Source: an uncultured Lachnoclostridium sp. (GTDB lineage: Bacteria > Bacillota > Clostridia > Lachnospirales > Lachnospiraceae). Taken from it: 40,912 nucleotides of DNA. The stretch is from positions 1 to 40,912 of the forward strand of contig CAMMSL010000020.1 in NCBI GenBank assembly GCA_946499505.1, given 5' to 3'. Below are positions 1 through 7,963 of the stretch, piece after piece (positions within the stretch are counted from its first letter, which is position 1; each line of letters opens with the position of its first letter). Below the pieces are notes generated by a model. It saw nothing but the letters and a program-made list of their open reading frames with translations, did no database searches and was not told the origin of the DNA. A program made the translations under genes and the position numbers.

Positions 1-30
1 CTCGCAAAGGGCTGGGGTAATTTTAAATTT

Positions 31-40
31 TACCGCGGTA
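31..40. promoter_or_regulatory. 10-bp perfect palindrome upstream of the ABC operon
   Basis: TACCGCGGTA is a perfect palindrome about 50 bases before the first gene. It sits in an AT-rich stretch, and GGTAA (16-20) and TTACC (30-34) form a second small dyad beside it. It could be an operator, but no convincing -35/-10 pair could be fixed around it. The first 90 bases hold no other feature I can support apart from the ribosome binding site AGGAGG at 80-85. Confidence 0.3.
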
Positions 41-90
41 TTATTTGGCGGTTACCATATATTACATGCTTCCCGCAGACAGGAGGGTTT

Positions 91-789
91 ATGCTTGAGA
101 TACAGGGATTGAGCAAATCTTATGGGAATAATGTGGCGGTTGATAATGTGGATTTTACAGTTCGGGACGGCCAGGTCGGCATTCTGCTCGGACCGAACGG
201 CGCCGGCAAGTCTACGATCATCAAGAGTATTGCAGGGCTGCTGAGGTATAAAGGGATGATACGGATCCAGGGACTTCCGGCACGTACTGTCGAGGCAAAG
301 AAAGTATTTGCATATGTGCCGGAAATCCCGAATATGTTTGACGCTCTGACTGTCAGAGAACATATTGAATATATCAGGATGGCATATAACAGCGATATCA
401 CGGATGAGGAAGTGGAAAAAATCCTGAAAGAATTTGAGATGGATGACAAGCAGGATAAGCTTGGAAACGAACTGTCGAAAGGAATGATGCAGAAAGTAAG
501 CATTTGCTGTGCCCTTGCGGTAAAGCCTCAGGTGATCCTTCTCGATGAGCCGATGGTAGGTCTTGATCCGGCTGCGATCAAAAAGCTGAAAGAAGTAGTG
601 CTGGAACTTCGAAATCAGGGAGTGACGGTGCTGATCAGTACACATATGCTTGAGATGGTAGAGAATCTGTGGGACATTATGTTTGTTATGGAGAAAGGCC
701 ATATTATTGGTTCTTATACAAAACAGGATGCAGAAGGCAGGGATCTGGACGATCTGTTCTTTGCGATGACGGGCGGTGAAAAAGAATGA
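91..789 (+). CDS. ABC transporter ATP-binding protein
   Basis: ATPase subunit of an ABC transporter, 232 aa, a usual length for a stand-alone nucleotide-binding domain. Visible motifs are Walker A GPNGAGKST (residues 34-42), a signature variant LSKGM (about 128-132), Walker B ending LLDEP (about 150-154) and the switch histidine in STH (about 185). The Q-loop position reads PEIP, with Glu in place of the usual Gln. AGGAGG lies 5 bases before the ATG. The gene overlaps the next by four bases (ATGA), and that gene is a polytopic membrane protein, so the two probably form an exporter. The single ATPase plus large permease resembles ABC-2 type exporters; substrate unknown. Confidence 0.93.
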   Translation: MLEIQGLSKSYGNNVAVDNVDFTVRDGQVGILLGPNGAGKSTIIKSIAGLLRYKGMIRIQGLPARTVEAKKVFAYVPEIPNMFDALTVREHIEYIRMAYNSDITDEEVEKILKEFEMDDKQDKLGNELSKGMMQKVSICCALAVKPQVILLDEPMVGLDPAAIKKLKEVVLELRNQGVTVLISTHMLEMVENLWDIMFVMEKGHIIGSYTKQDAEGRDLDDLFFAMTGGEKE

Positions 790-2363
790 AAGCGCTGATA
801 TACCTTACAAAACGGAGTTTTATAAATAATTTAAAACGCGCGGTCACAAAACCTACGACCCTGATCGCGCTGATATTCGGGATTGCCTATGGAGCATTCG
901 TCATATTCGGACTGGGCGTTATGGCGATCGGCGTACATATCGATTCGGTGAAAGGACTTCTGGCAATTCTTACAATATGGAGTATTTATGACACATTTGG
1001 TAATTTTCTCGGATATTCTTCGCGAAAAGGAATTATATTCAGACCCGGACACGCACATTTTGTCTTCACGGCTCCGATCGATCCGAAACTTGTGCTTATC
1101 AGCAGTGCCTGGATGAACTATCTTTTTTCGATCATTGTCTGGCTCCTGATCGGAATCGGTTCACTGACGGTATTCCGTATTCCAATCCTGAGCGCAGCTG
1201 TGATCTTTCTGGGAGGATGTGTGCTGGAGCTTGCGTTTGAAGTAGCGGTCATGATTTTTCTCTATACAAATGACCGGGTGCCGGAAAAACTGATGAAGGC
1301 AATCCGGATGGGAATCAAGATATTTCTCATCGTGTGCGCGCTGGCGGTCGTACTGTATTTCCGGAAAAACGGGCTTACACTTGAGACTGCATGGGCTCTC
1401 CTTGATATGCCCGGATTGCAGATGATACCGGTGTTCGGATGGCAGATTGCCATTTATCGCCTGATCCTGCTTGGACCGACTGTGCTTAATGTCATTTGCT
1501 CGATTCTGTACCTTGCCATGGTGGCGGTCTCCGTGATAGCAGCGGTGCGCATGAAATGTGACGGCGGATACTATGAAGAGGCGGCAAAATTTGCCGATGA
1601 TTACGCAGATCTGAAGAAACGTCAGAAAAACGGCGAGATGGTGTTCGGGCTGAGCGGGAAGAAACGCAGTTTCCGACGTGTCAGAGAAAAGATTGCAGGA
1701 AAGGGAGCGCAGGCAATCTTTTACAGGCAGCTTCTTGAATATAAAAAAGAAAAATTCTTCATATTTGACAAGATTACACTGATCTCACTCGTACTTGCAT
1801 TTATATTTTCTTACAGCCTCAGTGATTCAGCAGCAGAGTCAGGTGTGGGACAGCTGTTTCTGCTGGGGGTGGTTGCATATGTGTCGCTGGTCATGAGCGG
1901 ATATCTCGGGAAATGGGAGAGCGAGCTGAAGAATCCCTATCTGTTCCTTGTACCGGACACGCCTCTCAGGAAAATGTGGTATGCAACGTTGATAGAACAT
2001 ATCAAAGCTTTTGTAAACGGATGTATCATCTGTATTCCGATCGGCATCTTCTGGCATGTGAATCCGGTCGAGATCATATTCTGCATCCTGATCTATGTAG
2101 TGATACAGGCAGACCGGCTTTACACCACGGTTCTGGCTCAGTGTCTGCTGGGCGACGTGCTTGGAAAGACCGGACAGAATGTGCTCAGAATGCTTATACA
2201 GAGCGCTCTGCTGGGAGCGGGAGCAGGAGTGGCTGTTGTAGTCGGGATCTTTGTAAATATGGATTTCATCTTTCCAATCGTGCTGATTTATAGTATGATG
2301 GTTACAGTGGCAGTGGGTGTTCTGGCGTCTCTGAGGTTCAATACAATGGAGCAGCTGGTATAG
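786..2363 (+). CDS. ABC exporter permease (large ABC-2-like membrane subunit)
   Basis: Membrane subunit paired with the preceding ATPase and translationally coupled to it by a 4-base ATGA overlap. At 525 aa it has two hydrophobic halves, several helices from about 25-260 and several from about 330-520, joined by a charged cytoplasmic segment (about 265-320, rich in K, R and E). This resembles the large putative ABC-exporter permeases of Firmicutes rather than a periplasmic-binding-protein importer, and no binding-protein gene is nearby. It may export a peptide, lipid or drug; the sequence does not say which. The membrane assignment is firm and the exporter role is inferred from gene pairing. 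Confidence 0.85.
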   Translation: MKALIYLTKRSFINNLKRAVTKPTTLIALIFGIAYGAFVIFGLGVMAIGVHIDSVKGLLAILTIWSIYDTFGNFLGYSSRKGIIFRPGHAHFVFTAPIDPKLVLISSAWMNYLFSIIVWLLIGIGSLTVFRIPILSAAVIFLGGCVLELAFEVAVMIFLYTNDRVPEKLMKAIRMGIKIFLIVCALAVVLYFRKNGLTLETAWALLDMPGLQMIPVFGWQIAIYRLILLGPTVLNVICSILYLAMVAVSVIAAVRMKCDGGYYEEAAKFADDYADLKKRQKNGEMVFGLSGKKRSFRRVREKIAGKGAQAIFYRQLLEYKKEKFFIFDKITLISLVLAFIFSYSLSDSAAESGVGQLFLLGVVAYVSLVMSGYLGKWESELKNPYLFLVPDTPLRKMWYATLIEHIKAFVNGCIICIPIGIFWHVNPVEIIFCILIYVVIQADRLYTTVLAQCLLGDVLGKTGQNVLRMLIQSALLGAGAGVAVVVGIFVNMDFIFPIVLIYSMMVTVAVGVLASLRFNTMEQLV

Positions 2364-2389
2364 CCCGCCAATGACAGGAGGTAACACAT

Positions 2390-2866
2390 ATGCTCAATGA
2401 CAATTTTGTAACAATGGAAATCGGCAAGACGAAGCATATCGCTCTGATCGCCCATGACGGCAAGAAAAAAGAGCTGGTGGACTGGTGTGACAAAAATAAG
2501 GAGATCCTGAAAGGACATTTCCTCTGCGGGACCGGCACAACGGCACGTCTGATCGCGGAACGTACCGGACTTCCGGTAAAAGGCTTCTGCAGCGGCCCTC
2601 TCGGCGGAGACCAGCAGGTCGGTGCAAAGATCGTGGAAGGACAGGTTGATCTTATGATCTTTCTGTGGGATCCGCTTGAAGCACAGCCCCATGATCCGGA
2701 TGTGAAGGCACTGCTCCGTATCGCTGTTGTATATGATATACCGGTAGCGAATAACCTTGCGACAGCAGATTTTCTGCTGAATTCGAAGTTCATGGAAGAG
2801 CCTTACAGCAGAAAGATTGAAAACTTCAATAAGACGATCGAAGAGCGTGCGAAAAAATTGAAGTAA
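2390..2866 (+). CDS. mgsA: methylglyoxal synthase
   Basis: Converts dihydroxyacetone phosphate to methylglyoxal and phosphate, a cytoplasmic bypass of lower glycolysis that relieves sugar-phosphate build-up. The 158-aa protein has the family's full length and motifs: AHDGKK near the N-terminus (His22, Asp23), CGTGTT phosphate-binding loop (46-51), GPLGGDQQ with the catalytic-base Asp (Asp74) and PHDPDVKALLR (His101, Asp104), matching the conserved His/Asp set of the E. coli enzyme. AGGAGG lies eight bases before the ATG. It is 26 bases downstream of the permease on the same strand and may be cotranscribed. An inverted repeat follows immediately. Confidence 0.96.
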   Translation: MLNDNFVTMEIGKTKHIALIAHDGKKKELVDWCDKNKEILKGHFLCGTGTTARLIAERTGLPVKGFCSGPLGGDQQVGAKIVEGQVDLMIFLWDPLEAQPHDPDVKALLRIAVVYDIPVANNLATADFLLNSKFMEEPYSRKIENFNKTIEERAKKLK

Positions 2867-2922
2867 CAGTTGAGCCGCAGTTAGCACGTGAGTGCGGCTT
2901 TGCGAATGGCGCGGCTGAACTG
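2867..2922 (+). terminator. overlapping inverted repeats after mgsA (possible terminator)
   Basis: Two alternative hairpins share the same left arm. AGCCGCA (2873-2879) can pair with TGCGGCT (2893-2899). A larger dyad CAGTTGAGCCGC (2867-2878) pairs with GCGGCTGAACTG (2911-2922) with one mismatch. Neither is followed by a real T-run, so simple intrinsic termination is doubtful. The two folds exclude each other. Confidence 0.4.
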
Positions 2923-2950
2923 TAACAGCATCCATCGGATGAAATCATGC

Positions 2951-2980
2951 TTGACACGGGCTTTCTGCCCGTGTTATTCT
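2951..2980 (+). promoter_or_regulatory. promoter of the symporter gene, with a palindrome filling the spacer
   Basis: TTGACA (2951-2956, perfect -35), an 18-base spacer and TATTCT (2975-2980, 4/6 of the -10 consensus). The spacer is part of a perfect dyad ACACGGGC-TTTCT-GCCCGTGT (2954-2974). The same dyad could be read as a terminator stem for mgsA, but only TATTCT follows it. A repressor or a MerR-type activator site between the two promoter boxes is the more economical reading. Confidence 0.5.
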
Positions 2981-2998
2981 ATACCAGTAAACTTTATT

Positions 2999-3045
2999 GC
3001 TTTAAAGCGTAGAACTTTAAAGCGCAACGCTTTAAAGCGAATAAG
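2999..3045 (+). repeat. three 15-nt direct repeats in the symporter leader
   Basis: CTTTAAAGCG occurs three times starting at 3000, 3015 and 3030, an exact 15-base period. Each copy is itself part of a near-palindrome, and copy 3 is the perfect CGCTTTAAAGCG. The array lies between the predicted promoter and the start codon of the symporter. It may be a protein-binding array or a structured 5' leader. Confidence 0.7.
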
Positions 3046-3079
3046 CGAGAGAAAAAACAGGAAAGTTGAGGAATGAGAG

Positions 3080-4609
3080 ATGGTGATTAAAGTCATACTG
3101 CTTGTCGTATTTTTTGCAGTCATGGTATGTGTAGGACTTTATGCGAGAAGACATGCCACAAGTGTAGACGGATTCGTGCTGGGCGGCAGATCCGTGGGGC
3201 CGTGGCTTACGGCATTTGCCTATGGCACATCGTATTTTTCAGCCGTTGTATTTGTGGGATATGCAGGACAGTTCGGATGGAAATACGGGATCGCGAGTAC
3301 ATGGATCGGTATCGGGAATGCCGTGATCGGAAGTCTGCTCGCATGGGTCGTGCTCGGTAGAAGAACCAAGATCATGACACAGCATCTGGGCTCCAAGACA
3401 ATGCCGGATTTTTTCGGACAGCGTTACAGCAGTAAACCGCTGAAGATCGCAGCGTCGGTGATTGTCTTTGTATTCCTTATTCCATACACTGCATCTGTAT
3501 ATAACGGACTGTCCAGACTCTTTGAGATGGCGTTCAATATCCCCTATACATGGTGTGTCATCGCAATGGCAGTGTTTACAGCCCTGTATGTGATACTGGG
3601 CGGATATATGGCTACCGCCATCAATGATTTTATCCAGGGGATCATTATGCTGGTCGGCATTGTTGCGGTTATCGCAGCTGTACTGAACGGTCAGGGCGGT
3701 TTTATGAATGCGATTTCCGAGATGGCACAGATTCCAAGCGACGTGGCGGTTACAGAGGGACAGCCGGGAGCGTTTACATCTTTCTTCGGGCCGGATCCGC
3801 TCAATCTGCTCGGCGTCGTTATACTGACGTCTCTCGGAACATGGGGACTGCCTCAGATGATCGGAAAATTCTATGCGATAAAAGACGAGAAATCGATCAA
3901 TACAGGAACTGTCATCTCCACATTGTTTGCAGTTGTCGTTTCAGGAGGGTGCTATTTCCTCGGCGGTTTTGCAAGACTTTTTGACAGCCCGCAGATTTAC
4001 GATACAACGTCCGGAGCAGTAGTATATGACAGTATTATCCCGCACATGCTCTCAGCACTGCCGGATATCCTGATCGGCATTGTTGTCGTACTGGTCTTGT
4101 CAGCTTCCATGTCCACACTGTCCTCGCTGGTACTGACATCCAGTTCTACGATGACACTGGATCTTATAAAAGACAATGTAGTAAAAAATATGAGTGAAAA
4201 GAAACAGATCATCACCATGCAGGTTCTGATCGTATTCTTCCTCGTGGTATCTGTGGTGATCGCTCTTGATCCGCCCACATTTATCGCTCAGCTCATGGGA
4301 ATCTCATGGGGCGCGCTGGCAGGAGCATTCCTCGCTCCGTTTATGTACGGACTCTACTGGAAAGGTGTCACCCGCGCAGGCGTGTGGGCCGGATTTATCG
4401 CAGGCGTCGGCCTGACTGTGGCAAATATGTTCATCGGCTTTATCGAATCCCCGATCAACGCAGGAGCCGCGGCAATGATAGCCGGACTGATCGTAGTACC
4501 TGTGGTAAGCCTCATTTCACCGAAACTGGAGAAAAAGAAAGTGGATGAAATCTTTGAATGCTATGAAGAGAAAGTTGTGATATCAAGAAAACGGTCGCTG
4601 CAGGAGTAA
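3080..4609 (+). CDS. sodium:solute symporter family (SSS) transporter
   Basis: Integral membrane symporter of the SSS family (PutP/SGLT-like), 509 aa with about 13 hydrophobic helices. Family features include the N-terminal segment ending GFVLGGRSVGPW, the run FAYGTSYFSAVVFVGYAG in the second helix, the TMPDFFGQRY loop and GGYMATAINDFIQG in the middle. These are typical of amino-acid, pantothenate or organic-acid symporters, but the substrate cannot be fixed. The ATG at 3080 follows a purine-rich site (GAGGAATGAG); a GTG at 3083 is in frame and a minor alternative. The gene has its own predicted promoter with a dyad and iterons upstream, so it may be regulated apart from mgsA. Confidence 0.9.
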   Translation: MVIKVILLVVFFAVMVCVGLYARRHATSVDGFVLGGRSVGPWLTAFAYGTSYFSAVVFVGYAGQFGWKYGIASTWIGIGNAVIGSLLAWVVLGRRTKIMTQHLGSKTMPDFFGQRYSSKPLKIAASVIVFVFLIPYTASVYNGLSRLFEMAFNIPYTWCVIAMAVFTALYVILGGYMATAINDFIQGIIMLVGIVAVIAAVLNGQGGFMNAISEMAQIPSDVAVTEGQPGAFTSFFGPDPLNLLGVVILTSLGTWGLPQMIGKFYAIKDEKSINTGTVISTLFAVVVSGGCYFLGGFARLFDSPQIYDTTSGAVVYDSIIPHMLSALPDILIGIVVVLVLSASMSTLSSLVLTSSSTMTLDLIKDNVVKNMSEKKQIITMQVLIVFFLVVSVVIALDPPTFIAQLMGISWGALAGAFLAPFMYGLYWKGVTRAGVWAGFIAGVGLTVANMFIGFIESPINAGAAAMIAGLIVVPVVSLISPKLEKKKVDEIFECYEEKVVISRKRSLQE

Positions 4610-4738
4610 ATTCTGTATTTGCTGGACCGAATGCTGATGATATAGGATCCGAAAACGGACGGAGATGAGGTACTGAAATACTTTTTTGAGATGACCGGCA
4701 TGTGCTTCAGGCTCCGCTCCATAATCTGAGAAAAACTA

Positions 4739-4838
4739 AAGGGTCTGGAAGCTGATTAAAAACAAAGGCACAAAATAAATAACTCGCCTTCGGCTCAAAC
4801 AATCCATTTTGTGCCTTAACATCAGCTTCCAGACCCTT
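4739..4838. repeat. 100-bp long hairpin
   Basis: An 18-bp perfect arm (4739-4756, beginning AAGGGTCTGGAAGCTGAT) is answered by its complement at 4821-4838. Inside it, AAGGCACAAAAT (4765-4776) pairs with ATTTTGTGCCTT (4806-4817), and GCC-TTC-GGC sits in the centre. Weaker matching continues outward on both sides to roughly 4650 and 4930. Read on the minus strand, the inner stem is followed by GTTTTTAAT, so part of it could act as a terminator. Confidence 0.8.
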
Positions 4839-4974
4839 AATTTTTTCTGGCAGATTACTTCGAAGTCGCCTTCCTCACATACTGCTCATCTCTTTTTATG
4901 TCTTTCTGCGCCTCATCTTCATCCGTTTTCTACTTCATCGTATTCGGCAGTCACTCCGACAAATATGAAAGCTA

Positions 4975-5032
4975 AAGAAACCGGTTGAAAAGGGAACGGA
5001 GCCGAGAACGTTTACCCTTTTGACCGGTTTTC
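4975..5032. repeat. imperfect hairpin between the two larger palindromes
   Basis: GAAACCGGTTGAAAAGGG (4977-4994) and CCCTTTTGACCGGTTTTC (5015-5032) are complementary with one bulge, and AACG...CGTT continues the stem inside. Flanking sequences GTCACTCCGACAA (4950-4962) and TTGTCGGGGCGAC (5047-5059) are also largely complementary, which extends the dyad outward. Confidence 0.65.
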
Positions 5033-5408
5033 TGCAAATTCCGTGATTGTCGGGGCGACACTTCTGATTGGATAAGCACAGAAAATCAAACGGACACAAC
5101 TGATCTGATGAACCGTCCGTATATGGCGGGAGAATGAGGCCGGTGACTGTGGAAGAATGTTAGTCAAAGTTAAAATCCGTGATACAGCGTTAATCAATAA
5201 AATGAATATGTCTGAGCGTATGCGAGTTTATTCATTTTATTGATTGTTTTTAGCTGTAGCACGGATTTGTTACTTTGTCTTACGTTCTGTAACCGGAACC
5301 GGAATCATTCTCCCGCCATATACGAATACGTTATTAAGACACACTGTATCCGATCGATTTTCGGATGTTGTCCGAAGAAATGTCACTCCGGCAAACACAA
5401 ATTTACAG
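5032..5408. repeat. 377-bp imperfect palindrome
   Basis: The left arm 5032-5208 and right arm 5229-5408 align as reverse complements along almost their whole length, with scattered substitutions and small indels. The innermost 17 bp (AATCAATAAAATGAATA, 5192-5208, against 5229-5245) are perfect around a 20-base loop. A second perfect block is CGTATATGGCGGGAGAATGA on the left, with its complement at about 5305-5324. The right arm reaches the stop codon of the S1-domain gene. Confidence 0.75.
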
Positions 5409-6092
5409 CTTCAGATTTTTGAAGAGATCCCCAAGGCTTGTTCCAATCTCTTCACTCTTCGGCAGTACCACTTTTTCTTCCGGCTCTTCTTTGACTTCCT
5501 CGAGAGCCTTCATGCTCAGGCTTACCTTGCCGTCTTTGATGCCGATGACTTTTACTTTGACTTCGTCGCCTACGTTGAGTACATCTGACGGTACTTTTAC
5601 ACGTTTCTGTGAGATCTGAGATACGTGTACCAGACCGGAAAGGCCATTCTCAAGTTTTACGAAAGCACCATAGTTCTGGAGTGTCTCAACTGTTCCGTTT
5701 AAGACGGTTCCGACTTTCAGATTTGCGATTTTCTCTTCGCGTGCTTTTCTCTCTTTTTCTTTCAGAATCTCGCGTGCAGAGAGAACGAGACGGTTATTTG
5801 CCTGATCTACATCGATTACCTGTACCTCGATATCTTTCAGAAGATATGTCTCGAGATCTTCGATATAGGTAAGGGAAAGTTTGGAAGCGGGAACAAATCC
5901 TCTGAGTCCCTCAACCATACAGATGACGCCGCCGTTTACGACACCCTCGACTTTGACCGGGAGAACTGTTTTGTTTTCCATATATTCAGTAACTCTGTTC
6001 CATGGATTCGCGTCATCGATATGATCTTCGTAATCAGCCATAGTTTCAACAGTTTCGTTTTCCTGCAATTCTTCTTTCATTTCTTCGCTCAT
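5403..6092 (-). CDS. S1 RNA-binding domain protein (two S1 domains)
   Basis: Cytoplasmic RNA-binding protein of 229 aa with two S1 (OB-fold) domains. The first (about 45-115) includes GVICMVEGLRGFVPASKLS; the second (about 125-195) is the canonical GTVLNGTVETLQNYGAFVKL...GLSGLVHVSQIS. The N-terminus is acidic. It is much shorter than four- to six-repeat ribosomal protein S1 and resembles the short S1-like proteins of Clostridia, probably acting on mRNA or the ribosome. The reading frame stays open to 6158, but the ATG at 6092 has a ribosome site (GAGGTG) about 9 bases upstream and starts the conserved acidic segment, so I chose it. Its 3' end abuts the palindrome island. Confidence 0.9.
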   Translation of the reverse strand: MSEEMKEELQENETVETMADYEDHIDDANPWNRVTEYMENKTVLPVKVEGVVNGGVICMVEGLRGFVPASKLSLTYIEDLETYLLKDIEVQVIDVDQANNRLVLSAREILKEKERKAREEKIANLKVGTVLNGTVETLQNYGAFVKLENGLSGLVHVSQISQKRVKVPSDVLNVGDEVKVKVIGIKDGKVSLSMKALEEVKEEPEEKVVLPKSEEIGTSLGDLFKNLKL

Positions 6093-6141
6093 TGTACAGC
6101 ACCTCAACTTACTTAGATTTTCAAAAATATTCAACGCTGTC

Positions 6142-6171
6142 AGTATACCATAAAACAAACAGAAAAAACAA
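6142..6171 (-). promoter_or_regulatory. promoter of the S1-domain gene
   Basis: Read on the minus strand, TTGTTT (6171-6166), an 18-base spacer and TATACT (6147-6142) preceded by TGG, which gives an extended -10. It lies about 50 bases before the chosen start of the S1-domain gene. Confidence 0.55.
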
Positions 6172-6304
6172 CTGTGGCTTGACTATCTATGAAAAAAATG
6201 GCAATCTTAATAAGGGACGAAATGGACCGTAAATGAATAATAGCGGCAGTGTGATCTGACAGCAGTTGATGCGCTGGCGTAGAAAATAACAGGAGCATGG
6301 AAAT

Positions 6305-7954
6305 ATGAGCAGGGAAAAAGACAGAAAAGTATATGTTGTAGGGCACAAAAATCCGGATACGGATTCCATCTGTTCTGCGATCGCCTATGCGGCTTTGAAG
6401 ACAAAAATTACCGATATCCCTCATGAACCGAGAAGAGCGGGACAGTTAAATGAAGAGACCCAGTATGTTCTGGAGCGTTTCGGAGTAAAAGCTCCAAGAC
6501 TGCTGTCTGACTTAAGGGAGCAGATCAAGGATGTAGAATTAAAAGAGGTAGACGGCTTAAAGAGCAGTGTATCTATCCGTACTGCATGGGAGAAAATGCA
6601 GGAGTCCAACATACATACACTCCCCGTGACAAGAGGCGGAAAGCTTGAAGGGCTTATTACGATCGGTGATATTGCAAAAACTTACATGGAAGTGTACGAC
6701 AGTACCATCCTTTCTAAAGCGCGTACCCAGTACCGGAATATTGCACGTGCTGTGGACGGAGAAGTGCTCACCGGAAATGAGCACAGTTATCTGCTGAAAG
6801 GAAAAGTTGTGATTGCGGCTTCCAGCAGGATTCTCATGTCAGATTTCATTAATAAGGATGATCTGGTCATCATGGGCGACCGCAAGGATGCACAGCAGTG
6901 TGCTGTTGACGTGGATGCAAGCTGTATGGTAGTCTGCCAGAATGCGCCTGTATCCGACAAGATCATTCAACAGGCACAGGAAAAGGAGATTGTGATCATA
7001 CGTACGCCGCACGATACATTTACTGCGGCGCAGCATATTAACCAGAGTATCCCGGTAAAATATTTTATGACAAAATCGAATCTGGTTACATTTAAATTAA
7101 AAGATTACGTGGACGACGTAAAGGAAGTTATGGCGCGTAAACGATATCGTGATTTCCCTATCGTTGACAATAAGGGAAAATTCCTCGGTTTGATTTCCAG
7201 ACGCCGACTCCTGAACGTGCGGAAAAAACAGGTGATCCTTGTCGACCATAATGAAAAAAATCAGGCAGTTGATGGAGTAGAAGAGGCAGAAGTACTTGAG
7301 ATCATCGATCACCACAGACTGAGCAGTATTGAGACGATGGGCCCCGTATTTTTCCGGAACCAGCCGGTGGGATGTACCGCTACGATCGTATATCAGATGT
7401 ACCAGGAGGCGGGAATTGAACCGGATCCGGTCAATGCAGCACTTCTCTGTTCAGCGATCATTTCGGATACACTGATGTTCCGTTCGCCGACCTGTACGCC
7501 TCTTGACGAAAATACAGCGAGAAAGCTTGCAGAGATCGCAGGAGTGGAGGTTGAAAATCTGGCACAGGAAATGTTTAATGCCGGAAGCAACCTAAAAGGA
7601 AAGAGCGCAGAAGAGATCTGTTTCCTTGATTTCAAACAGTTTACAGTCAATGACACAGTGTTCGGAGTCGGGCAGGTCAACTCCATGAGCGCAGATGAAT
7701 TGAAAGAAATCCGGAAGATCGTGCAGCCCCATCTCGAGAAGGCGCGTGTCAATCACGGGCTGAATATGATCTTCTTCATGCTGACTAATATCATTACAGA
7801 ATCCTCCGAGCTTCTCTGCTGCGGACCGGAGGCAAGGGAGAAGATCTTAAGCGCATACGACCTGCCGGAGGATACGGAGACGATCATGCTCAAGGGCGTT
7901 GTATCAAGAAAGAAACAGCTTGTGCCTACTCTGGTCGGTGCGCTGCAGCAATAG
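6305..7954 (+). CDS. manganese-dependent inorganic pyrophosphatase with CBS-DRTGG regulatory insert
   Basis: Family II (DHH/DHHA2) pyrophosphatase that hydrolyses PPi to phosphate in the cytoplasm and so pulls biosynthetic reactions forward. At 549 aa it is far longer than the roughly 310-aa core enzyme because of a regulatory insert. The N-terminal metal motif is VVGHKNPDTDS (His14, Asp18, Asp20). A CBS domain (about 70-125), a DRTGG region (about 130-240) and a second CBS domain (about 245-305) follow, then the DHH part (VDHNEKNQ, IIDHHRLS) and DHHA2. Known enzymes with this layout are inhibited by AMP/ADP and activated by ATP and diadenosine polyphosphates. AGGAG lies 9 bases before the ATG. 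It starts a three-gene run. Confidence 0.94.
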   Translation: MSREKDRKVYVVGHKNPDTDSICSAIAYAALKTKITDIPHEPRRAGQLNEETQYVLERFGVKAPRLLSDLREQIKDVELKEVDGLKSSVSIRTAWEKMQESNIHTLPVTRGGKLEGLITIGDIAKTYMEVYDSTILSKARTQYRNIARAVDGEVLTGNEHSYLLKGKVVIAASSRILMSDFINKDDLVIMGDRKDAQQCAVDVDASCMVVCQNAPVSDKIIQQAQEKEIVIIRTPHDTFTAAQHINQSIPVKYFMTKSNLVTFKLKDYVDDVKEVMARKRYRDFPIVDNKGKFLGLISRRRLLNVRKKQVILVDHNEKNQAVDGVEEAEVLEIIDHHRLSSIETMGPVFFRNQPVGCTATIVYQMYQEAGIEPDPVNAALLCSAIISDTLMFRSPTCTPLDENTARKLAEIAGVEVENLAQEMFNAGSNLKGKSAEEICFLDFKQFTVNDTVFGVGQVNSMSADELKEIRKIVQPHLEKARVNHGLNMIFFMLTNIITESSELLCCGPEAREKILSAYDLPEDTETIMLKGVVSRKKQLVPTLVGALQQ

Positions 7955-7963
7955 GAGAATTGT

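Larger units (their letters stand above)
4610..5402. other. gene-free island of nested imperfect palindromes and decayed inverted copies
   Basis: This stretch between convergent genes has no intact gene. It shows three adjacent dyads centred near 4788, 5005 and 5218. Four short coding-like relics alternate in direction: plus 4615-4668, minus 4919-4966, plus about 5042-5163, minus about 5270-5399. They share a start like [VI]F[AV]G.T and later SEN or VEN. The last two end in almost the same peptide, VYGGRMRPVTVEEC-stop and VYGGRMIPVPVTERKTK-stop. I do not recognise the parent family. The relics are interrupted by stops and frameshifts, so they are probably degenerate remains of inverted duplications, or a MITE-like element. 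Confidence 0.6.

Noticed and set aside
52-702. Long minus-strand frame opposite the ABC ATPase gene
   Set aside because: The plus strand encodes a complete ABC ATPase with all motifs; the antisense frame has no family features.
2288-2935. Long minus-strand frame opposite mgsA
   Set aside because: Shadow of a clear methylglyoxal synthase gene; no start signal.
2954-2974. Simple terminator for mgsA
   Set aside because: The stem is perfect, but only TATTCT follows and it sits exactly between good -35 and -10 boxes, so I favour a regulated promoter.
2888-3076. GTG-started 62-codon frame between mgsA and the symporter
   Set aside because: No ribosome site, it covers a promoter and the iterons, and its repeated LKR pattern is just the 15-nt repeat read in frame.
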